From positions 11,870,307 to 11,934,306 of the forward strand of contig NC_026661.2 of NCBI RefSeq assembly GCF_000004075.3: a stretch of 64,000 bases of DNA, read 5' to 3'. Each line of letters opens with the position of its first letter. Positions within the stretch are counted from its first letter, which is position 1. Both the position numbers and the translations under genes were made by a program. Below the pieces are notes generated by a model, which saw only the letters and a program-made list of their open reading frames with translations, was not told where the DNA came from and searched no databases. Below are positions 40,881 to 52,240 of the stretch, one piece after another. The stretch comes from Cucumis sativus (taxonomy: Eukaryota; Streptophyta; Magnoliopsida; Cucurbitales; Cucurbitaceae).

Positions 40881-43655
40881 CGACTTAGAATTGAACCAAA
40901 CGAATGATTAATTAGGCGCTTGAAAGTTAATTAATCTACTTGAATGATTCTAATATCTTTTTAAGATGAGTATTGCTCTAGTTGAGTTCAAATATGTATG
41001 TTTTTCATTTGATCAAATTAGAACAGTCAGTTAATTGAAAGTTGAGTTAACTTTTCTATTTTGATTAGATGGGTGATAAAAAAACCAAATTAACAAGATT
41101 TAGTGAACGAATATCTTGAATAGAATAACTATACATTATCCAAGCTAGGCCTTTTAATCTTGAAAATTATATTGGAAATGTTTAAGTAAAATTGCATTGA
41201 AAAAAGATATATTTTTATTAAATTTAAAAAAAAAATGAAAAAGATGTGGAGAAATTTTCCTGGCCAAAAATCTATGTTTTGTTCCTCGTTATGAGGAAAT
41301 TTGTTGAGACAGAGAATGGTATAAGGGGTGGGGATGGGGAGAAGCAAGAAAATGAGGAGTGATTGAAGAGGAATTTTCTGAAGAAGAAGTGAAGAAGTTA
41401 AGATCGTGACTCAACTTGGTTGGACCTTGCTGCTCCTGACCTAACCCAACAATTACTTTGTATTGCCTATTATGAGATTACAAGTAAATTTGACTTTCAT
41501 TCATTTAGTGTCTATTTTTCATGGTCTTGCAGATGAAGATTCCCACATAGGCACATCAAGGAGTTCCATGTTTTGTGTTGTGGCAAGAGACCAAATGGGG
41601 TAGTTGAACCTTAGAGCTTTTTCCTTCTTCTTAAAGGATGACGCCAAGGACTGGTTGTACTTTCTTCCTACAAGCTCTCGATGACCACCTGGGCATGGAT
41701 AAAAAAACTTTTCCTAAAAAAAGTTAATCTTTTTTTAAAAGAGACTTTTTAAGTACAACTTGGGGTAAAGGATTTGAACACAAGACCTGTTGTCTTTAGA
41801 AAAATGTAGATATTAGTTAAGCTAAGCTCATATTGGCTAAAAAATGTTATTGGATGCGTTCAAAGCTGTCAAAATTAAGAAGGAGATCTATGACATTATG
41901 TAGGCTAACAGTGAATCATTGCATGAGTATTGGAAGTGCTTCAACATGGGGCTTATCTTCAGTGATAAAAGTACCATAGATGTAATTACATGTGGTGCCT
42001 TAGTGAATAAGACTCCAATAGAGGTGAAGGAGTTGACTTTCATCGTGGCATTGTTATAACACCCATCAGCCAGTGCTCGTGTTCTTTTGTCCCATTGTTG
42101 AACTTAGTACTTCAACAAGGGGCTTGTCTCAAGTGATAAGAGTACCATATATGCAACTACATGAGGTGCCTTGGTGAATAAGACATTGACAAAGGTGAAG
42201 GAGTTGACTTCGATCGTGGTTCCTAACACTCATCAGTTCAAAACCAGTACTGGTCGTATCCTTTTCCCCTTTACACTATCACAAGAGGTAAATGAACTAA
42301 GAGCTTAACTTGTTAAATTGACTAGTTATGTGAAGTAGGTGTTTTCTTCATGCGAATATCATCCTTAAGAGGCAATTATTGCTTAGGTGAACTATGTTAT
42401 ACACCAATATCGTGGAAGGAAACTACAACTACAACAATTGAGAGGCCAAGGAAGCCATGGTGGCTGGGGATGAGGTGGCTCCAGTATCCCCTAGAGGATA
42501 TTGTGAAAAACCTAGCTAATACCACGCTACAACAGAAGTAGAACCAGAAGACCACCAATTTCCACATTTAGAGTTGTCACCCATGTGTCCAAGTTGAAAA
42601 ACATTGTCAACAAACTCAACACCTAGTATGAAAATCTTCCTCTACATCATGTGTATGATGTGAGGAATGTCAAAGCCATTTCTATTGTCTGCGAAGTTAA
42701 GAATTCCTCTGAGTCCATTGTCTGCTAAGTTAAGAATTCCTTTAAGTCTGTTGGGGAGATTGTCGCTATTGAGACACTTCTAGCTCACCAAAGGAAGCAC
42801 GGGGTAAGTTTTGAATCTCCTTTTGAGTTTAAATTCTTATGTACATGCGGCTCCCTCTCTTAGCAAATTTGTTGTAAAGGATGAGGCTCGTAAAGAGAAA
42901 GGGAGGTATGTTCAATCCTCAAGTGAGAAGAGCCATTTTATCAAGGTTAACAAGGCTTTTTATGGAGGTTCCTTATGAAGAGATGAAGGAAAAGAAAGAG
43001 GAGGTCAAATATTAGGCAATTCTATCATGTAACTTCATGCAAAACATAATTATTTATGGAAAATTGACAAAAAAAAAATTTAGAAAAAAACAACTAATAA
43101 CACTTTTCTTTTTTCATATTGCAAATTTGGCAAATATGACGATAATCTACTTTAAAATTTTTCATTTTTACAATTTTGAAAATGTAACATATGCTCTATT
43201 ATCATAAATTAGTTTGTTATTTTTGCAAACTCCCCAATTATTTACTTTGTTTTCAATGACAATATTCATATTGTGAGACGCACGTGGATAATGTGATATA
43301 TGCTTTTAATTAGTACTTAATTTATTTGACATATTGTAAATCATTTCAACGAAGCAACAAGTTACGTTAGCTTACAAAACATTTTAAAAAATATATTCGA
43401 CTTAAAATTGGACCAATCGAGCAATTAATTAAGCGCTTACAAGTTAATTATTCTTACTCAAACAACCTGTAGATGTTAATGCAATTAGGAACATTTGAAT
43501 ATGTATACTTTTTCATCTTATCAAATTGAAACAGTTGGTTGATTGAGAGAATTGAAATAAGTTTTCTAATTTAATTGGTTGGGTGATAGAGAGGAACCAA
43601 ATTGAGAATCAAGTGAATGAATATCTTGAATGGAATAATTCTGAATGACCCAATC
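40880..43655 (+). mobile_element. Ty3/gypsy-type remnant: gag fragment between direct repeats
   Basis: About 40880-41135 and 43398-43650 are diverged direct repeats (GACTTA(G/A)AATTG, TTAATTA(G/A)GCGCTT and GAATATCTTGAATGGAATAA-like blocks in the same order). They look like parts of two LTRs. Between them, plus-strand translation with stops at 41590-42060 gives gag: LRAF..SLKDDAKDWLYFLP, then KKEIYDIM and SESLHEYWKCFNMG. This is the retrotransposon gag domain of plant gypsy elements. A gag segment of about 170 bp is duplicated internally (about 41935-42075 and 42105-42245). No protease, RT or integrase remains. Confidence 0.7.
41745..41845 (-). repeat. tRNA-derived SINE-like promoter remnant
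   Basis: On the minus strand a box-A-like TTAGCTTAACTAATA is followed about 40 bp later by a box-B-like GTGTTCAAATCC, the spacing of an internal Pol III promoter. It resembles the unit at 58018-58085 and lies in the gypsy remnant. Confidence 0.5.
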
Positions 43656-43739
43656 CATTAAAAAGGAAAAAAAAGAAAAACAATTAAAATGTTCATCCGT
43701 GAATTCGGCTATCCTCAAAGGATTAGGATTTTTTAAAAT

Positions 43740-44960
43740 TCAAAAAAGAAAAGGAAAAAAAAAATTAGGGTTTCAGTTTTCTTTTAGGTATGTTCGCCGA
43801 AGTGCTATTTAAACGCCCTGAAGGGTATCCCCATCTCATTCTCCTTCGTCTCTTTACCTCTGCCTTGGCCATTTTGCGGCAAACCTTATGGATCCTAGTC
43901 GCAAGAATACCGGCATCCGATGTTTATTCATCTTCGGCATGCCTTGATTGCGTCAATGGGTTTCAGTTTTTTTTTCTTTTTTTATTTTAGTTTCGTTGAT
44001 ATTTCTGATCCAAGTGTTCACTGATTCAATACATTTGTTTCATTTGTCAATGGCAGTGATGACGAATTCATATACCATCAAACTATGAAAACTTTGCCTT
44101 CTTTGTAGGGTGAGTTTATTGATGTGAACATGAATATCTTTCTGAGCCTCTCAGTCTCTTCTTGATAAGGATTAACTCACATTTTTCAACATATAGCTTT
44201 TCACTTAATTACTTTGTTTATACATATATATATGTGTGTGTGTTTTATTTCAGAGCTGATGTGCTCGTAATGTATCGAATATGAAATTGCATTAAGGCAA
44301 TAAATTAGAGTCTCTGAGGCGCTCTTTTCCGTAGCGTCTTCAGCGCTGTACGTTGCCAACAAGAATTTGGGGCCGAGATTCTGGCACTTTCCTTAACCTC
44401 CTAAGGCTTGTGCATTCAGGTGCTCCTAAATTTTGAATATATCGCAATTTTGATATTCCTAAATTACCATCTTTTTAGGTCCATTGCTTCATTTAAGCGG
44501 ACTACGCTTTGCCCTTCTTTTCTTTTTTATTTACTACAATCATTTTCTTGAACAGATTGGTGTTTGGAATATATGATTTTTCGAATGTTCTTCCTTTTAT
44601 TAGTTCACTCTCAACCCAGGTAGAGACCATCCTTGTTCTAATGGTTGGAGTATTGTTAATACATGGATTTTTAGTCATATTCCAGTTTTAAAATATGTTA
44701 ATACGTCGGTAGAGGATTAATCGACCACTTGGCCTTGATAATTTGATTACAATTATTTTTTAATTGCAGAAATAGCGGCTGGCAGAATTTGGAGGACTCT
44801 TTTGCAACTGCGTGCAGTGATTAATTGTGAAGAAACAAGATACTGAATTTGGAGCCTAATGTTTAATGAATCTAAAACATGTATTGAGGACTGGAGGAGC
44901 GAAATGATTGTTTAATGAATCTGTAATCCTCCACCTTTTGTAATAATTTGAAACCATATG
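43740..44960 (+). ncRNA. Probable snoRNA host locus (noncoding transcript)
   Basis: A telo-box (TTAGGGTTT, around 43767) and a pyrimidine-rich stretch precede a region without a sustained reading frame. It holds one good and one weak C/D snoRNA-like fold (44051-44149, 44253-44330) in intron-like sequence. Telo-boxes are common in promoters of plant ribosomal-protein and snoRNA genes. The 66-codon frame at 43790 is probably not translated. Boundaries are inferred. Confidence 0.4.
44051..44149 (+). ncRNA. C/D-box snoRNA candidate
   Basis: C box GTGATGA at 44057-44063, a C'-like TTGATGTG around 44119-44126, and D box CTGA at 44142-44145. The ends are closed by a short GGC/GCC terminal stem (44052-44054 with 44146-44148). 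The length of about 95 nt suits the class. I could not identify the family or its rRNA target. Confidence 0.5.
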
Positions 44961-46007
44961 CTTCACCAAGAAAGGTCAAACCAAACTTCAATGAAAGAAA
45001 ACAATTTGAATTTAAATCTCCGTAGATTGATTATTTCAAGTATAAAATTGGGTTATGTTCTTGGGATGAATACCATGTGCATGAATCGATAGACTTTTAT
45101 AGAAAAACACATAGTGAATTAAGTTAACCAAATATACACCAATGCCATCAAATCGCTAAATAAGTTCAATTGCATTATACCGAGGTGGCCACAAATTTAG
45201 ATAGGTCAAATAACAACGATTTGTGTCCATGATAGTCTGTTTGTAAATTTTCAAAATTACAATTTTTATTGAAAAATTACATGACAAACATATAATATGA
45301 ATTTTGTGATATTTGAGACCTCTCAATTTTATATATGAATTTGTGGCTTCTTTTCTACTAAAATAAACATTTTAAACTTAGAATAAAACTTAACTTTATA
45401 TTGGGTATTATCACAAATTTATTTAAGAACAAATTCATAAATGCTCCCAATATATAAACTTTTGTTTTCTAAATATATGGAGTGGAGAATCAAAGTCACA
45501 AATCAAAATCATGACATAGTACATTTCTTTTCTACATAGAGTCCAAGTCAATCATCATCTTCATTCCGAACTATCTCGAGGCATTGGCTGAAACCCATCA
45601 CGCTCATGCTCTTCTTTCTTTCCTCAAAAAAACTAGAGTGGTCTACACTTGTGAAATCAAGTGGGGTCGAGTTTAAAACTGTAATGCAAACATCCGAAAC
45701 GAAGAAGGAATAAGAAGTATCCAAAAAACAATAAGCTATATAGTGAATGGTGAAAGTCGTTCCATAGCGACTGACACAAAAATCGGAGAACATAGGTTCC
45801 ATGCAGCCAAAACTTGTGCGCCGTGATCTTTACGACTCCGACTAGATTTACACCCACAAATTCACTTCCTGTGAGGAGATTGGCAAAATCGGTTCGTCGA
45901 AAATGTTGGAACAAGCTTTAGATAAAAGGAGGATAGAAAAATGAGGGAAAGTTTACCAAGTAACATCAAATGAATAATCTACACGACGAAGTAACGTGAG
46001 AAAAAAA
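44961..46007. other. Downstream flank of cyclin B3 with a decayed minus-strand frame
   Basis: On the minus strand two overlapping open frames (45657-45914 and 45548-45802) look as if they join across one frameshift near 45800: one gives FVGVNLVGVVKITAHKFWLH, the other MEPMFSDFCVSRYGTTFT. Composition is protein-like, but I recognise no family. It could be a gene fragment, and part of it may be the cyclin 3' UTR. 44961-45530 is AT-rich and blank. Confidence 0.35.
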
Positions 46008-49000
46008 TCAAAGAGGAAGCTTGTCCAGTGGCTTTATGGCTGCGACACCTTTAAAATTAGGCTTTATGTACTTCTCATGCGTGACTTTCAGCTGTCCCAA
46101 TTGAGCAGATTGGTGAAATTTCAAGATCATATCAGCACATTCTCTATAAAACAGTAACACGATTCAGTATTTGAAAGGTTATATTACAAGCTGCCACAAA
46201 TCTTAGGAACTTACCTTATTTGGGACGTTTCGTAGCGTGTATGTTTGTTTAGTAGAGTGGTCCAGCTTGGACTTATTCGCAGCGTACACCGTGCAACATA
46301 TAAAGCCGATGCACATAACAATGACGGCCTAAAACTCAGAGCTTCGTATTCAACCAAAGCCAGCTCAATTAAGTAAAATGATAAGTGTTCAAGCTGCAGC
46401 AGAAATCGAAACGATTATTAGAATCTCTTCAAGTAAACTATATCGTGATAGACCCTAGAGGCTTCCAAACCTGAGTATTAGCAGACTGAGCAGCCTTGAG
46501 GAATCTTAACATAAAAACATATGTAGTAGGCACGTTCAAGCGAAACTTCAACTTCTTCAAAATGAGTGCTTCCTGGAGGGAGATCAAGTCATAGAAATAG
46601 GAGTAAGTACAAAAACTATAGCAGTAAACCTGATGTTTCCGCTAGCATATAGAACTTTTAAGCTTCCCTTAACTGTCTAATCATTTAGTAAAAATAATTT
46701 GTATACAAATGTTTTTCGTATAATCATTTTTTTAATTCAATCTAAAAAATGTCCCAAAAAAACCAGTATTTGTAGCATAAAATACCAACACTTCTGGGAA
46801 ATTCAAAACAACGTGCAAGAGTAACTGATCAAATCAAACTGATTGAACCCAGACAGTTTGTCAGAGGATTTTAGTCAGTTTGTCAGAGGATCTGCGAGCA
46901 AGGCAGAGCGACCATGGTTACAGTTGAATGAAGGTTAACGTTTTTCCCACATCCTCAACCAGCTACTTGGAAAGTCGAATATATTTTCAAGCAGTGTTTT
47001 AAAAGGCTCAAGGCGCAATGACCTCTGGAGTCTAGGTGCAAGGCGCAGCTTTTCTTTATGAGGCACACTATATATAAATATATATGTACATATACAGATG
47101 TACACACGTATGGGTACGTATACACATGTATGCACATATGATACCTATGCACATGTATGCACCTATGTGTACCTATACACATGTACGCACTTATAAGTAT
47201 ACATTTATACTTATGTTTTTGTTTGTAGGTATACATGTATACTTATGTTTTTGTTTGTAGGTATACATGTATACTTATGTTTTTGTTTGTAGGTACACCT
47301 CAAATTGGACTTGATGCCTGAAACACTATGTCTCACGTTACATTGTTTGATCAGTATCCCTCCCTAGTCAAAATAAAAAAGAATGAAATTAAGTCGGTTG
47401 GTCTTACTGCACTGTTATTGGCTTCAAAGAATAGATGTAACAGTTGGTTGGTCTTACTGCACTGTTATTGTCAATAACAGTGCAGTAAGACCAACCAACT
47501 GCATTTCATTCTTCTTGATTTTGACTAGGGAGAGATACCGATCAAACAATGTAACGGAGAGAAATAGTGTTTCAGCATCAAGTCAAATTTGAAGTGTACC
47601 TACGACAAAAAAACTTAAGTATACATATATACTCATATGTACGAACGTATATGTGTATAATATAAGTATATTAACTTAAAAGACATGGTGGATATGTATA
47701 TTAACTCAAGTATATACATTAATTTAACAATTTATAAAATATATAAAAGGGAAATGTAAATTAAATATATTAACTTAACAATATATAAAATATAAGTATA
47801 TAACCAAGGTGGATTGTTGAAGCCGCTTGGTTTAAAACATAGAGCTGGGTGGAATGTTTATTAACTTAAAAGACACATAATTAGGTTTATTATATATATA
47901 TATATATATTTATTTATATTTATTAAAAGCCCACTGAGTGAAAAAACCGCGGCTCAAGAGCCTTTTGCACCTTATGTAAGTCGCGCGCCTAATGCACAGC
48001 GCCTTGACTGTTCAAGAAGAAGCCCAAGCCGTGCGACTTGGGTCTAGGCGTGTGCCTAGCTGCGCCTTTCAAAACATTGTTTTCAAGAAAGTCAGATCAA
48101 ACTGCAAAGAATAGATAGACAACTGTACCATTTGTAGCATTTGCTCCCTTGAGTAGGACTCAGCTGAAATGCTAAGTAGATCTTTAACCTGTTTCCAATG
48201 GACACCAAAATTTCTGATCAGCCTAACTTTCATCGAGCAAGCATAATATCAAAATAGTTAAAATTCAGATATTCTAATATTTACCCTAGGATGCCAGAAA
48301 TCTTCATATTTTGAAGCCAATAACAATGCAGTAAGACCAACCAACTGCATTTCATTCTTCTTGATTTTGACTAGGGAGAGATACCGATCAAACAATGTAA
48401 CAGAGAGAAATAGTGTTTCAGGCATCAAGTCAAATTTGAAGTGTACCTACGACCAAAAGTATAAGATGAGTACTTTAAAGGAAGGAAGAAAAATAAAGAA
48501 AGCAGGAAAGCTAGAAAATAGATAGGTACTTCAATCAACCAGTTGATCAAAATTCCTCGCATAAGGGGGGCAATTTCTTTTTGTACTGATAAGTAGTTTG
48601 AAAGCGATGAACTTTGAGCCTGAAATTAGAAACAAATCTAGTTTGTTAAATACAAACGTTGGCAGTTATAATTTGAGGATAAACTATATGAATAGGCATC
48701 ACTATCAAGAAGCCAATAAACATAAATAAATGAACTTTGCAAAAGAAGTAATAAACAAGCAGCTGACAAATACTGCTTGAAAAGTGAAGACCACAGAAAG
48801 CCTATTCTAGAACATAAGGAAAAGCACAAAAGAAGGAATTATATTAGAAGCTAAAAACGGCCAATTCTTTAGAAAGAATAACCAACAATATCACCACCTC
48901 TGTAACCCAATAATAATCGTATATCTCCTCAACGTATTCAGCAACCTCCATTTGGTCGTAGTCATTATCAATACTAGGCAGGTTAGCTATTTCTGTATCA

Positions 49001-51927
49001 ACAGCACATTTATCCAGCAACTGCAAAACATTGGCAATAACCATGTAAGCTCAAATGAAGAATACGGTTGGTATGTTATAAATGCTAACCTCACCTTTGC
49101 TCCAGCAACCAACAAGGATGTATACGATCTTCTACGACCAACTTTTCTCTTGACAGTGAAATCCGTACTTGTACTTGGATTACAAGTAGGTTCAGATGCA
49201 TCCTTCCCTTGAATGGACACATTAGTTATTTCCTCACAAAGAGACGCTGAAGGTTCCACAATCTTGGATGATGATGCAGTACTAGAAATTGATTTGATTG
49301 AAACTGGTGCACATTTGGGTTTTGATGCCTCTTGAGTACCAGAAGCCTTCTTCATCCTTGCAATGGGCTGGAAGGTAACATTGTAAAAGAGCTTCATAAT
49401 ATACCCTCTAAAAAATATGCATACAATGGAACAAGAACACTTGCTATTAACACCAATGGATGAAGAAAAAAGGGTTCTTTAGCCCCAGTCAACTGAATAA
49501 AATATCTATAGAATCACATTGCGTGTAAAACATATTGCTGAAAAAGATAAGCAATAACCTTACTAGACTTTTTCAACAATGCACTTGTGTCCACTTTGGC
49601 TTGACCCCTGAAATTCCTTTGCCACAGTCAGAATCTCCATAATAGGATTCCTACTTAACATTCAATACGTTGAGTTTCATAAGTGCTAACGTTATAATGA
49701 AACCATCACTCGCTCGGTTATTCCATAGCTGACTTCTGATATTCTTTGCCTGGACTGTTGCTTTCTTTCCAGATATAGCTATAAATGGAGAAAAAAGGTT
49801 TAGTCCTATCCTGGTATGGTTTGAATGCCATCTCAAGCTAAAAACAATATGATCTACAAAAAACCTAAATCCTTACTAAAACATGCTTGAGATTTATTGG
49901 TCTTTTCGGGCTTCTCAGTAACTTCCTGAAAGTGGAAAATACAAACTTATTAGAAACACACACCATTAAAATAACAGGTAAATCGATTCCACTCTACATA
50001 AAATAAATATTTAGATCATATATCATCATATCTCAAAGAAATGTCATATATCACAATCTAGTGACCCATAACCTTTGGGTTCGAAACATTTGCCTGGTTC
50101 ATCCTCTTTAGCATTGGTAAAGATCTCCTTCAAAATAAGAGAGAAACAACCAGTATGGTTTAGTTGTACAAATTCTCGATAGCAACCAAGAGGGAAAAAC
50201 ATTTTTTAATCACCAAACCTTGTTTGCGCAAGAGAGCTCTTTATAATTCTCATGAGAAATAAACAAGAGTTCAACATAAAACATCATAAAAGCTCTATGT
50301 CTACAAATATGCACACAAAAAGGCACTTCATAAATACCAATTGGAAGAACAAGATTATAGACCGTTTAACTTTAAACCTTCTAATCAAGGTTAGAGTTAA
50401 AAATAAAATTTCAAACCTGGCATTCACAGTATTGGCACAACAGGGACCATCTGTTTTGTTTCTTTCATAGATTGAACCTTTCGAATCTTTAACACGCCCT
50501 AAAGAGCAAACCAGATCAATAACTAGCCTACATGATTAATTATAAAAACTAGAGAAAAATCATCATAGAGAAACCTTTTTCTGAAGCATGCAAGTCACCA
50601 ACGGCTTCCCCCGCATTCTTCGTTTTTCCCTATTCAAGTACAACAAAAGCAAACTGAACAGTTTTGCTGCTGATATAAAAAGGACGTCCTATAGAGACTG
50701 ATAGCCATACAAAGAGACATTATTATCACTACAAAAGCTAGCAAAAAATTTACATACCGAAGATTTCCTTAACAAGATATTGATGCCAGCAGTGCTAATT
50801 CTAGTCCCAGTTGAAACCCTACACAAACAAGTGACAATGACCATTTGCGTCAGCTTAATTTCTAAGGCTAGAGACAGAGTGACATAAATGTCAGTGCCAT
50901 GGGAGAAAACTTATATATTGCACCTTACAGCAATGTGTCATTTTCTAATTCCTAGAAGTAAAACCCTATACAAGTAATTTCGGTTGCCACTCATCACACA
51001 CTGGAAAGAGATAGAGAGGTGACACGCTTGACTCACTTATGCTTGGAGCTATCTTGTTGTGTTTGCCTAGTAGAGTTGCCTCGGGCATTACTCACATCAG
51101 CAAGTGCTCTTCTTCTCGTGCTTTTGGCCCCTGAAGAAGCAATGTAGATTTTCTATTGAAATAAACCCACAACAACGTTAAACTTTTCTATTTTAATATA
51201 CCATATTTATTCCTTACCAGAGATTTCAAATTTCTCTATATTCTTCTCTGAGCGTCGCGGGCCTCCCTTAAATTAGAAGAACCTCAAATGTAAAAGTTAA
51301 TACGCGACCAATTCTCAAACAAGAATTTTATGTTCATTTCCTACGGTTAGAATTTTGACCTAAAAGTTTAGAGAAGAAGGACAAATTACCTTCGGTTGAA
51401 TTGTACCATCTGTTGAAGTCTCCTTTGTCATTGTTACAGGTTTCCTACCACACAGAAAATATCAAACAATTCACAAAAGCTTAACGAAATTCTAATAATT
51501 TTAATACCATAAATGAAACAGAAGAGAAGTAAAACAGAAATAAAAAGTCTGGTGAAGAAAGATTAATGGAACAGAAGTAAAATGACACTTACTTGCAACT
51601 GGGGTCAGTTTTAATCTTATCTTTGTCCGTATAAACCTTAAAACCTCCCCGTGCTACTTGTACGTACCCAATGTGGTGGTGGGGGAAGGGGGGATGAAGT
51701 CAGTTATTAATAATCCACTACAAAGCATTGTAGAAGGTTTTAAATGCTAAACTATAAATTGAGGATATCTTACCACTCCTACGGGAGCGATTATCTTCTG
51801 TAGGCAGGCCCACATCCAGGCAGACTTTAGCCTAATTTCGAGTAACAGTGTCGTTTAAGAGTAATCAAGGAACTAAGATCTATTCAACAAATAAGAGACC
51901 TATTGGCATTTTATATACCTTGACCAT
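46008..51927 (-). CDS. CYCB3-1: B3-type cyclin
   Basis: Mitotic/meiotic cyclin of plant class B3. Twenty-one coding exons: 51919-51927, 51774-51831, 51593-51656, 51390-51444, 51218-51266, 51037-51130, 50758-50818, 50575-50629, 50417-50498, 50073-50127, 49877-49925, 49691-49778, 49559-49607, 49095-49367, 48898-49020, 48530-48619, 48285-48446, 48129-48188, 46471-46572, 46215-46393, 46008-46143 (1893 nt, 630 residues). The start (MVK) has an in-frame TAA 12 nt upstream. A destruction box RRALADVSN is at residues 85-93. The cyclin box starts at VAEYVEEIYDYYW and continues through LMRGILINWLIE and LTALLLASKYED. The C-terminal fold includes KFRLNVPTTYVFMLRFLKAAQS and ends PLDKLPL, typical of CYCB3;1. 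The N-terminal exons are small; the exon 12 and 13 boundaries (49691, 49607) are the least certain. Intron 18 hosts a transposon with copies of exon 17. Confidence 0.94.
47197..47292. repeat. 32-bp minisatellite in the hAT element
   Basis: Three head-to-tail copies of a 32-bp unit containing GTATACATGTATACTTATG and TTTTTGTTTGTAG. The last copy runs directly into the captured exon copy at 47293. The preceding 47085-47196 is a related, less regular run of ATGTACATATG/ACACATGTATGCAC words. Confidence 0.85.
47293..47430 (+). pseudogene. Inverted copy of cyclin B3 exon 17 (copy B)
   Basis: Plus-strand sequence equals the sense strand of exon 17 from its first base (GTACAC) to the ASK codons near its end. 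By eye it has roughly 13 differences over about 138 positions, including an indel that breaks the frame. Relative to the cyclin gene it lies in antisense orientation. The preceding TTTGTTTGTAG resembles the native 3' splice site, so intron DNA was taken too. Confidence 0.88.
47441..47501. repeat. Perfect 30-bp inverted repeat with 1-nt spacer
   Basis: Arms 47441-47470 and 47472-47501 are exact reverse complements around a single T at 47471. Both arms are cyclin exon 17 sequence (codons around QLVGLTALL). They form the tip of the longer imperfect hairpin made by copies B and A. Confidence 0.93.
47472..47606 (-). pseudogene. Sense-orientation copy of cyclin B3 exon 17 (copy A)
   Basis: Same orientation as the gene. 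It matches native 48318-48453 with two substitutions and one deleted G in 136 positions, including the seven intron bases next to the acceptor (CTACGAC on the plus strand). The deletion breaks the reading frame and the fragment lacks the native donor, so inclusion as an exon would be disruptive. Confidence 0.9.
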
Positions 51928-52240
51928 TTCTGACTGATCTTAATTTCCCGTTTCTGATTTCTGATCGATTTGGTTTCCTGCTCAAAATCAGCTTACATAC
52001 TCAAATCCATAGAAATGATCTTTACAGAATATTTCACCTACAGGATAAGAGAATACAGTATAAAAGTATAAAGTAGAAAGGTCGGGATCTAGCAAACATT
52101 CGCACCCTTGGCATCCTTTCATTTCCTCCTAAACCCTAATTCTTCGTCATTAACTTACAAGAAATAAGGACATCATCGTTGAGTAAGAAAGAGAATTCAG
52201 ATGAAGATTTGATAGTAAAAATGTCTATAAAGAAGGCAAA
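51928..52240 (-). promoter_or_regulatory. Cyclin B3 5' UTR and promoter
   Basis: A telo-box-like AAACCCTAA lies around 52130-52138, upstream of the start at 51927; such boxes are frequent in promoters of plant genes active in dividing cells. No clear TATA box was seen. Confidence 0.4.

Larger units (their letters stand above)
46992..48079. mobile_element. hAT-like nonautonomous element carrying host exon copies
   Basis: Left end CAGTGTTTTAAAAGGC; the right end read inwards is CAATGTTTTGAAAGGC. These are imperfect terminal inverted repeats. The 8-bp target-site duplication TTTTCAAG is perfect (46984-46991 and 48080-48087), as in hAT elements. The outer parts contain GC-rich words (AAGGCGCA, GCGCGCCTAATGCACAGCGC) known from small plant hAT-type elements. 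The interior has tandem TATACATGTATAC-rich DNA and two oppositely oriented copies of exon 17 of the host cyclin gene. No transposase is present. The element sits entirely in intron 18, starting 50 bp after the exon 18 end in transcript sense (48079 against 48129). Confidence 0.9.

Noticed and set aside
43790..43990. 66-codon frame in the putative snoRNA host
   Set aside because: Short, ends in a Phe-rich tail from a poly-T run, and its transcript context looks noncoding.
46935..47236. Minus-strand frames with repeated Tyr/Cys/His/Val words
   Set aside because: They translate the TATACATG-type tandem repeats of the hAT element; this is low-complexity DNA, not a repeat protein.
47871..47930. 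TA-rich stretch as a possible promoter or origin
   Set aside because: A simple TATATA microsatellite within the hAT element; no supporting signals.
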